From Erigeron canadensis (taxonomy: Eukaryota > Streptophyta > Magnoliopsida > Asterales > Asteraceae): 64,000 nucleotides of DNA. The notes under the pieces are model-generated. The model was given only the letters and a program-made list of their open reading frames with translations. It was not told the DNA's origin and made no database searches. This document shows positions 34,815 through 48,190 of this stretch, one piece after another (position 1 is the first letter of the stretch; every line of letters starts with the position of its first letter). The stretch spans positions 30,752,735 through 30,816,734 of the forward strand of contig NC_057769.1 in NCBI RefSeq assembly GCF_010389155.1, written 5' to 3'. Both the position numbers and the translations under genes were made by a program.

Positions 34815-37400
34815 TCCTCTAAGGAGCTGCCTTATACACTCATCCTCGACTAGTCCTCGACTCGTCCTTCGTGAAACACCATAACGCTAGACTCATCCTT
34901 GGACTTGTCCTTCGTCACTCGTCCCCCCATGGACGAGTCTTTTAAAGCTTTTTTTTTTTTGGTTTGTGAGTGTATATTAAAATAAAGGGAAAAATCTATA
35001 AAACGGTAACCTTTTTACTCAAAATTCCTAATAAGGGGAACCTATTTCGTTTCCGTTTATTTAAAGGATTTCATTTCTAAAAAGTTCTCAATAAAGGTAA
35101 TATCGTTAGTTTTCGTCGTTAGTCACCCGTTAACATTAACATGCCATGTTATTAAAAAGTCCACATAGACCTGCTGAGGAGGAATTTTTTTGTCATCATC
35201 ATCACCATCATTATCTCCAAAACATATGAACCCTAAAGCTTACAATTCATTCATCCATTTATTGATTTTTTGCTCAGATGAGTCAGATCTACACACATAT
35301 ATACACATATCCAAATAATAGATAAAAAAAAATCTCGTATTGATCAGCCCTTTTTCATCACAAACAGCAATGGCGGCTTCACCTTTATTATTACTTCCAT
35401 TCGTTTTGTTCAGTATATACCAAATAAAAATCAATATAAGTTTACAGATAATATTATGTCTTCATCATCATCATCATCATCTGTTCCGCATTTTCATCAA
35501 CTTGCCATTGGGTCGGGTCTACCAATGTTACCCACCACCACCGCGGATGGACTCTTCATAAAAAAAATAAAAAAATCTTTTTACTTCATATCCCGTTGGA
35601 CAACAACATCGAAGGGCAGATTCCACCGGGTGATGATGGCATTAGAAAAAGGATCGTCCGGAATCTTGCCCGGATGATTGCCGGGATTCAGATCTTCTCT
35701 CTCTCTAAACCATTAAGATGAATTGAAAGACATGAATTTCTATAGGATGAACAGAGGATCAAATTTAGACATCGATTGAAGAAAAGATTTCCCTTTTCGA
35801 TTCACTTCGTCATCGGATATGTAGCCTTTTGGATTCACTTCGTCATCATATGCGTTGAACAACTAATTTCAATCTGCCTTTTTGGATTCACTTTGTTAAT
35901 GGATTTGTAAAGAATGTTTATATTTGTACATATATATCAATTTAATTAAACCATTACTATTTTCAATATCTATATAAATATTAAAACAGTAGTTAACCGA
36001 GCGATTTTAGAGCCTCTTCAACTAAAAGAATTATTCACACATTGCCACATAGGATTTTATCCTATGTGTCATCTCCGTACATATTTTTGACATGTATATG
36101 TATATATATATCTATATAAATCTTAATATATTTAACAAATTTTAAATGTTGGTAAGATATTCAAATCTATTCACTATAATTAATAATTATATTGGCATAT
36201 CTTGAGTTTATATTTCGTGAACTTTAGTAAAGTAAATCATGGTAAATGGCCTTTTAATAATAACTAAGATATATAAACATTGAAAAATTTTTAGATGAAC
36301 ACGGAAGATGCATCTATGATATTAAGATTAAATATTTTATATTTTTGTTCACATATCTATATTTACACAAATATATAAGTTTTTATATTGCTTTCTTAAT
36401 TATTCAAATTGTATGTAATCAGGTTTTTATACTTTATATATTTTTCATGCAAAATAGTTTACTATATTGGTATGAATTGGTTGTATATATATAAAATATA
36501 GACATCACAAACAATGCTTCTTGGATGTTTTTCGGAGCATTGACTTGTAGTTGGAGCTTTAATGTGTTTATATAAAGTTGTGTTCTTGAAATTGGTGAGT
36601 TTATTTATATCCTCTCCTTTTTTTTTCTCCTTATACACAATTCTTTTTTAAGGGATGAAGATGCCAATTTTAACATAAATAATGGATATTAACAATAAAT
36701 AGACATAAAAGATGGAGATACTTGATGAATATATATTTTTTTTGAAGCATCACTTTAAAAAAAATAGATACACTCATTTTTGCGAGTAATTGATGTGAAA
36801 TTTTTTCTTTATAATTTTTTTATTTAGTTGATTGTTTTATTCCTTTACATTGTAAATTGTAAAAGTAAGGCTCAATTTTTTTTATTATTTTTTTATTTCT
36901 ATTCACGTAGCTACAAAAATAAACACCACGTTCAAACTATATATTAAAAATTTTAAAAAATCAATTCAACAGTTACGCATCGCGTGGTTAAAAAACCTTG
37001 TATGTAGTATATATTGATATTGATTTAATCACGGATAACATAACTAAGAAAAGATAAAAAGAATTTTGTAGATAACATCATCCTCAAGTCTATGTGGACT
37101 TTTTAATGACATGGCATGATAATGTTACACTTAACGGGTAATTAACAATAAAAACTAACGATATTGCCTTTATTAAGAACTTTTTAGAAATGAAATCCTT
37201 TTAATAAACGAAACATAAATAAGTTCCCCTTATCAGGAAGTTTGAGTAAAAAATTTACCTTTTTATGGATTTTTGATTGGTCCAAGACTAGTTTTGGGTA
37301 TAAGGTTGGTTTTAAAGGGATTAGTCCTTAGATGGTTTTTTGCTGATGTGGCGCTGATTAAGACTGGTCCTCCGAGGCATAAGGCACCTCCTAAGTCTTA
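34815..37400. mobile_element. Long-inverted-repeat transposon, ~2.6 kb
   Basis: The outer ends share AGGAGCTGCCTTATAC (34814) and, inverted, AGGAGGTGCCTTATGC (about 37400). Strong subterminal inverted arms lie at 34989-35175 and 37085-37276, about 85% alike by eye (for example AAGGATTTCATTTCTAAAA). Target duplications are not clear, so the class (MULE-like or foldback) and exact ends are uncertain. No transposase frame is present. The interior holds a Helitron-like insertion and a low-complexity stretch starting with an ATG-led hydrophobic frame at 35370 (MAASPLLLLPFVLFS), which may be a captured host fragment. Confidence 0.7.
35969..37000 (+). mobile_element. Helitron-like non-autonomous element
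   Basis: The left end TCTATATAAATATTAAAA is a classical plant Helitron 5' end and follows an A. The right end has GC-rich ACGCATCGCGTGG about 10 bp before CCTTG and a T, where CTAG then T is expected. So insertion between A and T, without target duplication, fits. It is 1032 bp with no RepHel frame. It lies wholly inside the long-inverted-repeat element and is therefore younger. Confidence 0.65.
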
Positions 37401-37660
37401 AAAAAAAAGAAAAAAAAGAAAAGATTGCCATTATAAACAATGCACCGACACTGACCGAACTATAGCTTCTTGAAAAGAACTGCGTTGACAAAAAGAGAGA
37501 TAATTCTCCAGCATTCCTTTTCTACAAAGAACAAGTGCTTCCTCCTATTCTTTGAGAAATTAATTGTTTTGGCCACTACAAGTGAAACCCTTCATGCAAA
37601 TTTTTTACAACCTATAGATATAATATATATATATAATACTAGATAATAGTAATATACTAG
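37277..37660. other. MOM1 3' flank and transposon end
   Basis: The outer end of the inverted-repeat element is followed by about 250 bp that probably include the MOM1 3' UTR. No poly(A) signal could be fixed. Confidence 0.4.
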
Positions 37661-40600
37661 TTACTCATCATCGGACAAACAAACAAGATCATGGCCAGAA
37701 GAGCGTGTAGCGCCCTCTTGGTAGACATTGGTTAGGTCCATAAAGTTAGACTGTGATAAGTCAGGTGGCGTTGGAAAACGAGCATCATTATCCATAACGA
37801 CATTCGAATTACCAGTAGACGTCAATGATGGTCCTCCACTCGATGGAATTCGTTGTAATGGTATGTAGTTCGAAGGATGGGGATGCATAGATGAGGTGCT
37901 TGGCAGCAATTGTTGCGAGGATGATGGGACCAGCGATTGGGATCTGAGTGGTCGATTATGCGGACCTTGAGGCGTCCCTTGCTGAGTTGCAAATTCAGAT
38001 GTAGATCTAAATGATCGCATATGGGGGGCTGGGGCACGAATTCCGCTGCTGGCCATAGATCGCATATGTGGGGCCGGAGCACGGAATTCACTACTGACTG
38101 CAGATCGCATAGGTGGGGCCCCAGAACGGATTTCACTGCCAGGCATGGATTGCGTACGCGGAGTTGCTTCATCATTTGCTACAGGCCTAACAAGTGAGTT
38201 TTGACCACGGGTTTCGGCATTTATTCGTAGATTCGCAGCAGACATGTCGGCAGTGTTGATAATGTATGGTGATCTGTTTTGAGTGCTAGAGGAATTAACC
38301 GGGTTGACGCCAGGGGATGGACGGTTTGACGTACTTGAAGGGATATTTGGTCTGCTGAAAGGTTGTGGTCGGCTATTAGTAGGTGTGCTTGAAGGGGAAA
38401 TTGAGTTGATGCCAGGTGCCAGTCTGCCAGTGGTAGGTGTGGTTGAGGGGGTAATTGTGTTAATGACAGGTGGCGGTCTATTAGTGGTAGGTGTGGTTGG
38501 GGGAATTGTGTTAGCAATAGGCGGTGGTCTTGTAGGCGCAGTAGAAGGGCTAGTGGGATCTATGTTAGCCAAAGGTCTAGTCGAAATGCTGTTGATGGGA
38601 GGGTTAGTATTAGGTGATGGCCTGATGGATGAAGTGGAAGGAGCTCGGAGGTTGGTGCAATGTTGTGATCGGCTTGGTGTGCTCGAGAAGAGAGCTTCTG
38701 GATGGTGAACAATCTGAAGGGGCGGTTGCGGTGGCAGTGACCTCGGCAGTGAAGGTGGTGGTGTGGTCTGCTGGCTTCCAGAAGCTTGGCCAGACGATGT
38801 TGAAGCAATGACAGGGGAAAGCCTCACAGAAGACGGTCCAGAGACCCTATGCAGTTGCTGCATTAATCCAGGTTGAGACACTGCAAAGAAGGATGATTAA
38901 GATCTGTTAATGATGGACAACTCCAATAATCTCCTGTATTTCTTCTATTTTGTGGATTTAATCAATATACAATACAAAATGAGGTATTCAACTCAGCTTT
39001 AAAAAGAACAAAAACTAAATACCATGGTTTAACATTAAAAACGAGTGCAGTGATAATAAACCACCCTCACAATAAAAGGAATGAACATCTGAGGTTTGAG
39101 TTCCACATACTCAAATTGAACTTCTTTTAGTGTTCAGGAAAAAAATTGATATTTATACCAGCACAAATAAGAACATTTTGAAAATAGAAACAAATGAAAA
39201 TTAGAAGGACACATAAATATCAAGATTTTAGAGTGCTAGGTTTTAATCTAATTTGAAAGGCCAGTTCTTTGTTTGGGACAAGGGAAAAGTGTTCATTTTC
39301 CAGAAATTGATTCAAGCTCATACTTGTGTTTTTGTCCAAATAATACAAACATGAAAAGTAGTTGCAACAAAATACATGTAGTGACAATATAATAAACATA
39401 CGAAATAATCAATTATTTCGTCACTGGGCTTTTCTGCAGTTGTATCTCAAACAAAAGCATACATAGGAAAAACAAATACGAGTATATGCATACCTTGCTG
39501 CATTCCGAAACGTACGGGAGGAGTAAGATCTTGGCACTTAGCCCGGAAAGCCGAGGCTAATATCTTATTCATGAGCACTCTCTTAAGATAGGTATCAAGT
39601 TCCTTCCTTTTTGCGTGGAAAGCTGCATCTGCTTCTTTTTGCATAGCTTCATATTTGAGACATATTTGAGCAATCGCTTCTTTAATTTCCTTTTCACAAT
39701 CAGAGTTTAGTCTTTGTCTCTGCACAAATAAAAACCCAACAGCATTATGAAGACCAAAAAAAAAAAAAAAATCTCACTATGAGTTGGATATGAATCAAGC
39801 TCAAGACTTACATTGACCTCATAGGACTGGGTGACATTATGATTTTCTATACGTAACTGCTCCTCTTCGACTTGAAGTGGATCGCCATAATTTGGCGTTC
39901 GTGCCCCCACTTGGTTGAGGAAATTGGACCTATCTATGGGATTAATGGGTGATGGCAGTGGCGGTGCATCAGATGAAGGCAAATTAGACTCATGTTCCCC
40001 AAGAAGTGTCTCAGCAGCAATAGGATGCTCTTCCAAACTTTCTCCAGATTGTGACACAATAACGGTCGGCTCGGTTGAATGTTCAACAAAAAGCCCACTC
40101 GGTGGAAGAATATTAGAGTGATTCTGAAGAACCAGTGGATATGTGGATGACGGCAACATCATTTCATTATGAGAATCAAGTGGCGAGTCTTCTAGAGTGA
40201 TTTCACCAGGTTGACCAGTAGTAGTTTCAGCTAACGAGCTAAGATCAACTTGCCCGTCTTTATCTTGAACTCCAGTGTCTGGAGGTTGTTGAACTTGCTG
40301 AGACACGTTTTCAATTTCCTAAAGAAGTCCAAAATAAGCTTAGATCATAGCTACCATATTTACGTGGCACAGATGATGAAATTTGAAAATGTAACTACCA
40401 GAATTGTTTGCATTGTATGATCTGAAGGCGGCGTAGGAGATGCACGAACCAAAAGAGTTTTGTCCGATAATACATCTGCAGATAGTGAATTATTATTATT
40501 AGAACCACACAGATCATCATTGTCTTCAAATGCATGTGATGATGTATCAGGCCTGGCATCGTTATCTCCAATATTCTCTTCATTGTAGTTGTCGGCTGGC

Positions 40601-43600
40601 TTTAACGCCTGAGCTGAGTCCACATGTGACCCCACATCAGTATGACTGACTTCATTGTTGCCCTCAGCAGCATGTAATGTATCAGCGCTAATAGTCCTAT
40701 CTTCAGCACTCTCTTGTTCACAGTTTCCATCTGGCATTCCCATCTCCTCAGAGTTGACATCTGGCACCACATCATTGGGAGCAGTCTTGTCCCCATCTTC
40801 TCTGGCATGTGACCTGTCAAGACAGTTACCGCCTAAACTAGCATGCTCTTTGTTGGAATCAACTAGCAACATTTCCATCTCACTCAAGTCAGTATTTACC
40901 GCCATATCACCCATCATGTCATCAAGCTGTCGAGCAGGAACCTCTGACACAAGCTTACATAATACTGTTGCATCATCTACTGCCATGTCAATCTCCATGT
41001 CATCATTTTGTTGTGCTAGTATTTCTGCAACTGGTTCACTTGGGACAGTCGCATCAGCTGTCTGTTTATCAGGGGTATGAGAACTTGCAGACTCAATTTT
41101 ATCAGCTGGGGTTGACGCCTCAGCTGAGTGCACATGTGACCCCACATCATTATGACTGACTTCATTGTTGCCTTCAGCGGCATGTAATGTATCTGGGCTT
41201 ATAATCCTGTCTTCAGCATTCTCCTTGTCACAGCTTCCACCTGGCATTCTCATCTCCTGCAAGTCGACATCTGGCACCACATCATTGGGAGTAGTCTCGT
41301 CGCAATCTCCGCTGGCATGTGACCTGTCAGGACAGTTACCGCCTAAATGAGCATGTTCTTTGTTGGAATCAACTAGCGGAACTTCCATCTCAGTCAAGAA
41401 AGTTTCGACAGCCACATCATGTGTCATGTCATCATGCCGTTGAGCTGGAATTTCTGTAACAGGTTCACTTAATACTGTTAAATCAGCTACAGCCATGTCA
41501 TCATTTTGTTGTGCTGGTATTTCTCCAACTGGTTCCTTTGATACAGACGCATCAGCCATCTGTTTATCAGGGGTATGAGAGCGTGTAGACTCAACTTTAT
41601 CAGCATCATCACCTTCCGTCACATTTGGGATACTAACATTAGCATCATGATCAGGTTCATCATGACTTTGTGCTTCGATCGGGTTTTCACATAAACTAGG
41701 GGCCACCTCATGTTGGGACACATGTAAAGGAAGTTCCTCATTAACTGGCAGTAGTTTTGCTTTTAGATCTTTGAGGTGAATCTCCTTCAATCTTTCGTGT
41801 TCATTCAATTTGTCAATATATTTCTTTTTTGACATATTTAGCTTTTCTGATCTTACAGAGGGATTATTTTTATACAGAATGCGAGTAATTGCTCCATCCA
41901 CATTGTACTCATTCTCTATAATTGCCCTTTTCTCATCCCAGTCTTTGTTAAACTCATCGATCTCGTTTTGGACCTTTCTAGAAAGATCTTCATTAGATGA
42001 TTCATGATGAGCTGTAGTAGTTTCAGATAATGAGATAAGATCAGTTTGCCCGTTTTTATCTTGAACTCCGGTGTCTAGAGGTTGTTGAAATTGATGAAAC
42101 ATGTTTTCAACTTCCTGAAAAAGACCAAAATAAGTTTAGAATATAGTTATTATATGTACAAAGCACAAATTATAAAATTTGAAAATGCAAAAAAAACCTA
42201 CCAGAACTCTTTCCATTGTATTATCTGAAGGCGGCATACCAGATGGCTGAACGGAAGCAGTTTTGTGCAGTGATACATCTGCAGATAGTGAATTATTACG
42301 ATTATTATTCTTAGAACCACAAAGGTCATCATGGTCTTCAAATGCATGTGATGATGTATAAGGCCTAGTATTGTTATTCTCAATATTCTTTTCATTGTAC
42401 TTGTCAGCTGGTGTTGACGCCTCAGCTGAGTCCACATATGACCCCACATCATTATGACTGACTTCATTGTTGCCTTCGGCGGCATGTAACGTATCAGTGC
42501 TTATAGTCCTACCTTCAACATTCTCTTGAGGTTTGCGAATACACTCTTCTAAGGCATCAAGTATTTCTGTGTGCTGTAAGAATAAATCTTTTGCTCCTTG
42601 TTCCAACTTTTTGTGTACCTTGTCTGCTTCTTCATATGAGCAGCTGAAATTCAAGAACTTCGCTGCAAGAGCAAAGGACTCTCTCCTATCAATATTGTAT
42701 TGCGCCAATGAAGCACCGACCCAACACTAAAACATGAAGAAATCATGTCAGTATATACATTGTAAACGGGAAAAAAGTATATCCTAGCCAAATTCTCATA
42801 CCAGTGATATCATAAAAGCGTGTAATGCACTTGTGTGTTCCTTGCTAACACGAAATTTCTCAAGCACAAATTTAAGAAATCTTTCAACTATGACTGTGAC
42901 ATCCTCCTGCATTTACAGTCGAAGAAATGAACTAAAATTTTTATTGACATAAGCATTACAACAGGATAACAAATTAACAATGATAACAAGCTCATTTATC
43001 TCAACTAACAAACATTCACACCCATAAGATAGCAAGTAATCAAACTAACAAATTCGTAAACAGTAATGTCAGATTTATGTACATGACTTTCCTAAGAGCT
43101 ATGAGTAATCCCAACTTAGAGGTGGCGATTTCAATCCAATTAATGGAATCCCAAATGTATATAACGGAAACACTTGGCTAACAGAGCGGAGTGGGTCGAA
43201 AGACATGCAAAGTCTATTCTTAATGCATATGACACCCTAAATAACTATTCACCATGCCTTAATATTAGATACAGATAAATGGACTCCGGCACGTTTCAAC
43301 AAAACTAAAAGTGGCACATATCAACCTAAACCTGTTGTGACCATTACCCAACCAGCCTGTATCCAAAATTTCAAAAATCAATATCAGAAACATACCGAGA
43401 ATTTAAGAACACTACAGAGCTCAGACACAGTAGGCTTTAAGAGATCATGAAGACTCGTATCATTAATGACTGCTGTAGGAACACCAGAGGATGATTGAGA
43501 CTCGTTATGGACTGGAGGCACAGAACCCCCTGAAATAATAATATATCAATTTTTTAATCTAGAAGTCATTACATTAAATAAAATAATAAATATATTTACA

Positions 43601-46600
43601 GAGACATATTGTCCACTTACCTTCATATATCCCACTAGACCCCCCTTCAATTGTAGGCTTCCACTGACCTTGCTCAATGGTACTAATCACCGTCCTCCGA
43701 CGTGTCTTAACTCCACCACCATCCATACCACTTTCTTTGTCTGAGTCCGAAGAGTAAATGGGCCGTTTTCTTTGCCGTGGGGTCGACTCAGGTATAAATT
43801 TCCAAAGTGGATTCCGTCCTTCCAACAAATTTCTCCAAAATACATGAGGATGCTCCCCATGTGATAAGTGGGTTTTTATCGCACTATGCAAAGGGATATT
43901 TTTACCATAGATTCCAAAATTTTGAACTCCTGTGATCAGTGATTTAACTGAATCCCTGCTTTTGGATTTGTGAGACACTATGTTTAAAAACTCCTCCACC
44001 GCATCATTAGTTAAGGAACCATCAGAGGAGATGTTCCAGAGAGATGCAGTATGAAACTCAGTGAGTTTGTTGAACAACTCTGGCGCCCCCCAAGTGAGTA
44101 AGGCATCATAATTACTCCTTAAAGTCTGCGATCGGATATCAATAGCCACATTTTGCTCAGCAAGTTTAAGTATTTTCTCTTCCAGCGTGGATGAAGAATA
44201 TAAGCGGAAAATCATTATAGGTTCTGACTGAGAATCAATATTTACTTTTTGCAATGCCCTTAGATCAGTTGCGGGAATCAAATCGCTGTCAAATATAATT
44301 ATAATATCTACGGACGATAATTTGATGCTCTGACTACACGCACGAGACTCTAGTAAGAAGATAAATCTACTCATTTCTCTATTGAATTTGTTTGAAGCAG
44401 CTTGCTTTTTCGACGAGGTAGACCCATCCACAATTTCATAAGATTCTTGACCAAATCGCCGAACGACATAATCTTCTAGTATGCTTCCAATGGAAACTTT
44501 CTTATTTAAGGGGCCACGTGTAGGCTATATTCAAAAAAACAGTTTCATAATTGAGTTAGATACATATTACAGCTTAGAATTACAAAAAACCCTTCTTTAT
44601 TGAAATGCTATGATTTCTAAATTCAATTCCCATGTTATGGACCAATAAGGGACTTGGTTACGGTAGGCTTAACGCCTTAAGCAAAAAAAAAAAAAAGATT
44701 ATTACAAAATCATAAATTTATACCTGGAAAAGAACTAGCACTCTTTGTTGACGTTTTCTAACCTCTGGCAGTATGTGGTCAAGAAAACATAGTTTGCCGC
44801 TTGCTTTTATGCTAGCATCAAACATCATACTAGGTTCAAGATCCTTCGTAATCAGGTTTTCAATATCTGGATCCACGAGGAAGGGGTGATTACAGCACTA
44901 CAATGGGCAAAAAAACAGATCAATAATATACATCTGATAACAAGCAGCGTTTACTATTTAAATGACAGTTGCAACATTTAAAAAACTTTTCATTGTTCAG
45001 GGCATGTTTTCAAGGAGGCGTGTTAAGTGACAAACTTTAATAGAAGTTTGCAAAAGAGTTGCAGTGTGGTGGGACTTGGACAAAAAACGGTCAAATAAAA
45101 TACGAAGGTACAAAAATGAGTCATTGTCACTAAAATATGTTCTTTATTTCAGTTAACGGTGTTAGCTAGAATTTGTTTGAGAAAAAAATGCGATCTCATA
45201 TGCATAAGCAGACAGGTGATTATCAATTATCATTCTAATCTTACTATATATCTAGAAAGATGGATCTGTCTTAACAAACATAAAATAATGCCTAAACAGT
45301 TATTAGGGGTGTTTAAACCCCTTGTTAACCAGGAAAAAGCATTTGCATTGACTCAATGCGAACTGCGTCAAACTGGCAACAGACTAGACGTATAAAAATG
45401 AAACAATCAACATTTCCAACCATCTGAACTTGTGAAAATGCAAGGTAACAAACATAAATCCAAGGTCTACATAATTCAACTCTTGAAGTGCTCAATATCG
45501 GGAACTACTGTACCGTGACATTGTTCAAGCCAAAAACACTATTTATGAACATGTAGTATGAAATGGTATTTTACTAGAACCAAGTGATTCTGAACACGTT
45601 ACAGACGAAAACTCACATATCACACTGAATGTTCCAATCAAAACAAACCTCCTTCCACAACTTGCAACAATGTAGCTAGTTAAATAATGCAAACTGGAGC
45701 ATTAATATAGTGAAGGTAAAAACCCTTGCATTAAAGCTTTAGATATAAACTATAGATTGATTTGGAAACAATTGTGCAAGAAAAAACCTTCTGGTTGGAG
45801 ACAAATACATCACTAAGGGCCCCAAGAGTATCTTTTGAGCACGATTGAAGATTCATAGCTTTAGAAAGCAGGGTAGCACAATACTGCTCAAGCTGAACAT
45901 TTGATATCTGAACAGGAACCCAAAATTCTACAAACTTTGAAGAGATGTACGTACTTCCAGAATTCTGCAAACTGGTAGCAGCATAATCATTTTCTGCATT
46001 CACCATAACAGCATCTGCTTTGCATGTGCTTGTTACCTATTTCAAAAATTAAAACAAGAAACTTCTAATGAGCCTACTAATCTAAATATATAGAAACATG
46101 TTCTCGCTTTCTAATGATTGTAGACATTTTAAATTGATCTCTTCTTTTAATAGCTTTAAATATAATAACAAATAAAAAATGTGATACATTCAACGATTTA
46201 CAGGTAGTAGATGAAAAACACATCAAATAATTAACCAACCTTGTCACAGGAGTCACATTCCTGGTGATTCTCTAAATCATGGTTGACCCTGCAGCAGAAG
46301 AGTAACTAATCACTGTAGGCAGGACTAAAGTACACCAATAAATAATTATTGTTTTAATCTTGTCTATTCAATGAGAAGAAACAAGGATTATATACATAGG
46401 CAGAGGGTGAATAGAAATATAATACAAACGAAACAGGCAAGATAGGATCATGACTAAATTAAAAGTTTAAATCATAAATGCATCTTTAAATGGCGCTCAC
46501 TGATGTTCTAAAACTATATATCATAAGAGAGTTTGATTAGATAAACCAAAAAAACACCACGAAAAAAAGAAATGACTCCGTCCATATATAGCCTAATCAG

Positions 46601-48182
46601 AAAACTCACTTTTCATGCTCAAGATCAAATATCAACTCTTGCATTCTCTAATTCTCACCAAAAAAGACAAAACATGCGATAATAATAACCAACATATAAA
46701 ATAACTTCACAGAAGTATCAACAACCATGAATTTCACAAATTTGTAACCAAAAAACATGTGGTTTTAAAGAAACACCAGACTTACATAAATGATGATGTG
46801 TTAGAGATGTGGTTATCACCATCAGCTAATTTCTTATTAGATAGTGATAAATTGTCCCCAATCTCTTTCTCCACATTACCACTTTCAGTAAACTTCGCAT
46901 CGTTTGATTTTGTATCCATTTCCGCATTACCAATTTCACTGAACTTGCCATCATTTGATTTTGTTCGTGAGGGACAGCCTATATGATCTACTTGTTGCAA
47001 AACCATCGAACTTCCTGCCAAAAACATTTTTTGATCTTTATCAGGAATCCCTTGAACTCTTCTGCTACTTAGTGACACTTTAGGACCTTCTGTAAAACTG
47101 TTCATCTGCTGACATTCAGAATCTGCAGCTACAGTTTGATCAGCTACTTTTAGGCTTTTCAGGTCCTTGTCCATGTCTAAACACGCAGAAATATATTGAA
47201 CAAATTTAATAAAACACTGATAAAGACAACACACACCTCTCTTCGCACAAAGCAAGAAGTACAGGAAAGCAGGAAACGTGAAACAAAGATAACAATTTAA
47301 ATGCTTTTACAAAGAAAAGAAAGAAGAATATAACAATCTAAAGACTTCTAGTGATTATAAAAAAAAGCAGTACCTTCGTTATTGCTAATATTTGCCTGAG
47401 GTGACTTGTCTTTCCCTTCTTCTGTATCCTTGTGTTCAACTGTGTGCCAATAAAGAAAAGGGTGTCAACCATAAAAGAGACTGATATAAAGGAACTTGCT
47501 GAAATCATATCAACTTTTTAGATTAAAGGTGTGTCCATTAGGCATCAGATTTATCGGAAATTTTGAAAATCGATTTTTATCAAAACAGAAAACATTTTGT
47601 TCAACAAAAAATTTTACTTCTTGTAAGATTATTTTTTTTGTTAAATAGCAAGCTTTAAGCCTTTGTAAAGAGAAGTGTTATATTTTCAAACTATGAAAGG
47701 AATTCTAAAAAATAGGAAGACAAATATACTTGGTCACCTATATCAAATCGTTTTCGTTGAGGTCGGAATGAGGCTTTATAATGATGAATGGTGAATCTCT
47801 TCCTTTTCCTATCACTCACATTTGAATCCTGCCTTCCATTTTCCTTAACTTCGTTAACATCCCCTGCACAATGCGTTGCACTGTTTGCGCTTTTCTTTTT
47901 CTTTGACTTAATGTCCGGTAAACCAGAAACCTCAGCCATCTTTTTGCCTCTATCAGACCTCCTCAAAGGACTTGGTCGCGTCGGATTTTCAATATTCTCT
48001 GGTTTTTTCTTAGCTGGAGATGGATTTGGTGATGGCTGTTCACTCTCTTCTAGATTTCGAGTATTTGAAGGACCAGCAGTGGCTTGTTTCTTGGATAGAG
48101 TTTCTCTACCTGACCTTCTTAAACCCGAAGCTTCAGCTGATCCTGACACTAAAGCATTGGATGCATTTCTCTTCTTTGCCAT
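37661..48182 (-). CDS. MOM1: MOM1-like transcriptional silencing protein, 14 coding exons
   Basis: Coding exons on the minus strand are 48182-47738, 47439-47374, 47176-46786, 46288-46240, 46036-45788, 44897-44724, 44524-43621, 43529-43396, 42906-42802, 42726-42202, 42114-40399, 40318-39812, 39719-39494 and 38880-37661. All introns are GT/AG, phases agree, and the total is 6711 nt (2236 residues; Arabidopsis MOM1 is about 2000). Regions: basic N-terminus (1-170); SNF2-derived part (about 345-650), with VQLEQYCATLL, CCNHPFLVDPD, ASGKLCFLDHIL, SILEDYVVRRFG and LESRACSQSIKL; a Ser/Thr-rich acidic repeat region (about 890-1650); CMM2-like coiled coil (about 1762-1815), with AAFHAKRKELDTYLKRVLMN; and a Pro/Ser-rich tail. 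No Walker A or DExH box is visible, so the first helicase lobe is absent, as in Arabidopsis MOM1. MOM1 keeps transposons and repeats silent with little change in DNA methylation, and CMM2 dimerises and binds PIAL SUMO ligases. The start ATG follows an in-leader splice acceptor at 48191-48193. Confidence 0.93.
40620..41610 (-). repeat. Two ~0.5 kb coding repeats within MOM1 exon 12
   Basis: Units are about 500 bp apart. HTPDKQ...AD, EIPAQ or EILAQQNDDM, LVDSNKEHA.LGGNC, DRSHA, PNDVVPDV and DTLHAAEGNNEVSH occur in the same order twice. The DNA is alike as well as the protein (TTTATCAGGGGTATGAGA at about 41065 and 41567), which points to recent duplication. Confidence 0.9.
42202..42520 (-). repeat. 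MOM1 internal repeat, copy in exon 11 end
   Basis: The exon encodes DTLHAAEGNNEVSHNDVGS, TSSHAFEDHDDLCGS and a NTMERVLV end. The same order recurs at the end of exon 12 (about 40399-40720). The following introns (42115-42201 and 40319-40398) also resemble each other, both containing ATTTTCAAATTT and AAGCTTATTTTGG-like ends. The next exons both start E-[VI]-E-N and share QQP[LP]DTGVQDK. Confidence 0.9.
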
Positions 48183-48190
48183 ACGTGGAA

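Noticed and set aside
40655..41080. Plus-strand 141-residue Ser/Ala-rich frame
   Set aside because: Antisense shadow of MOM1 exon 12 repeats.
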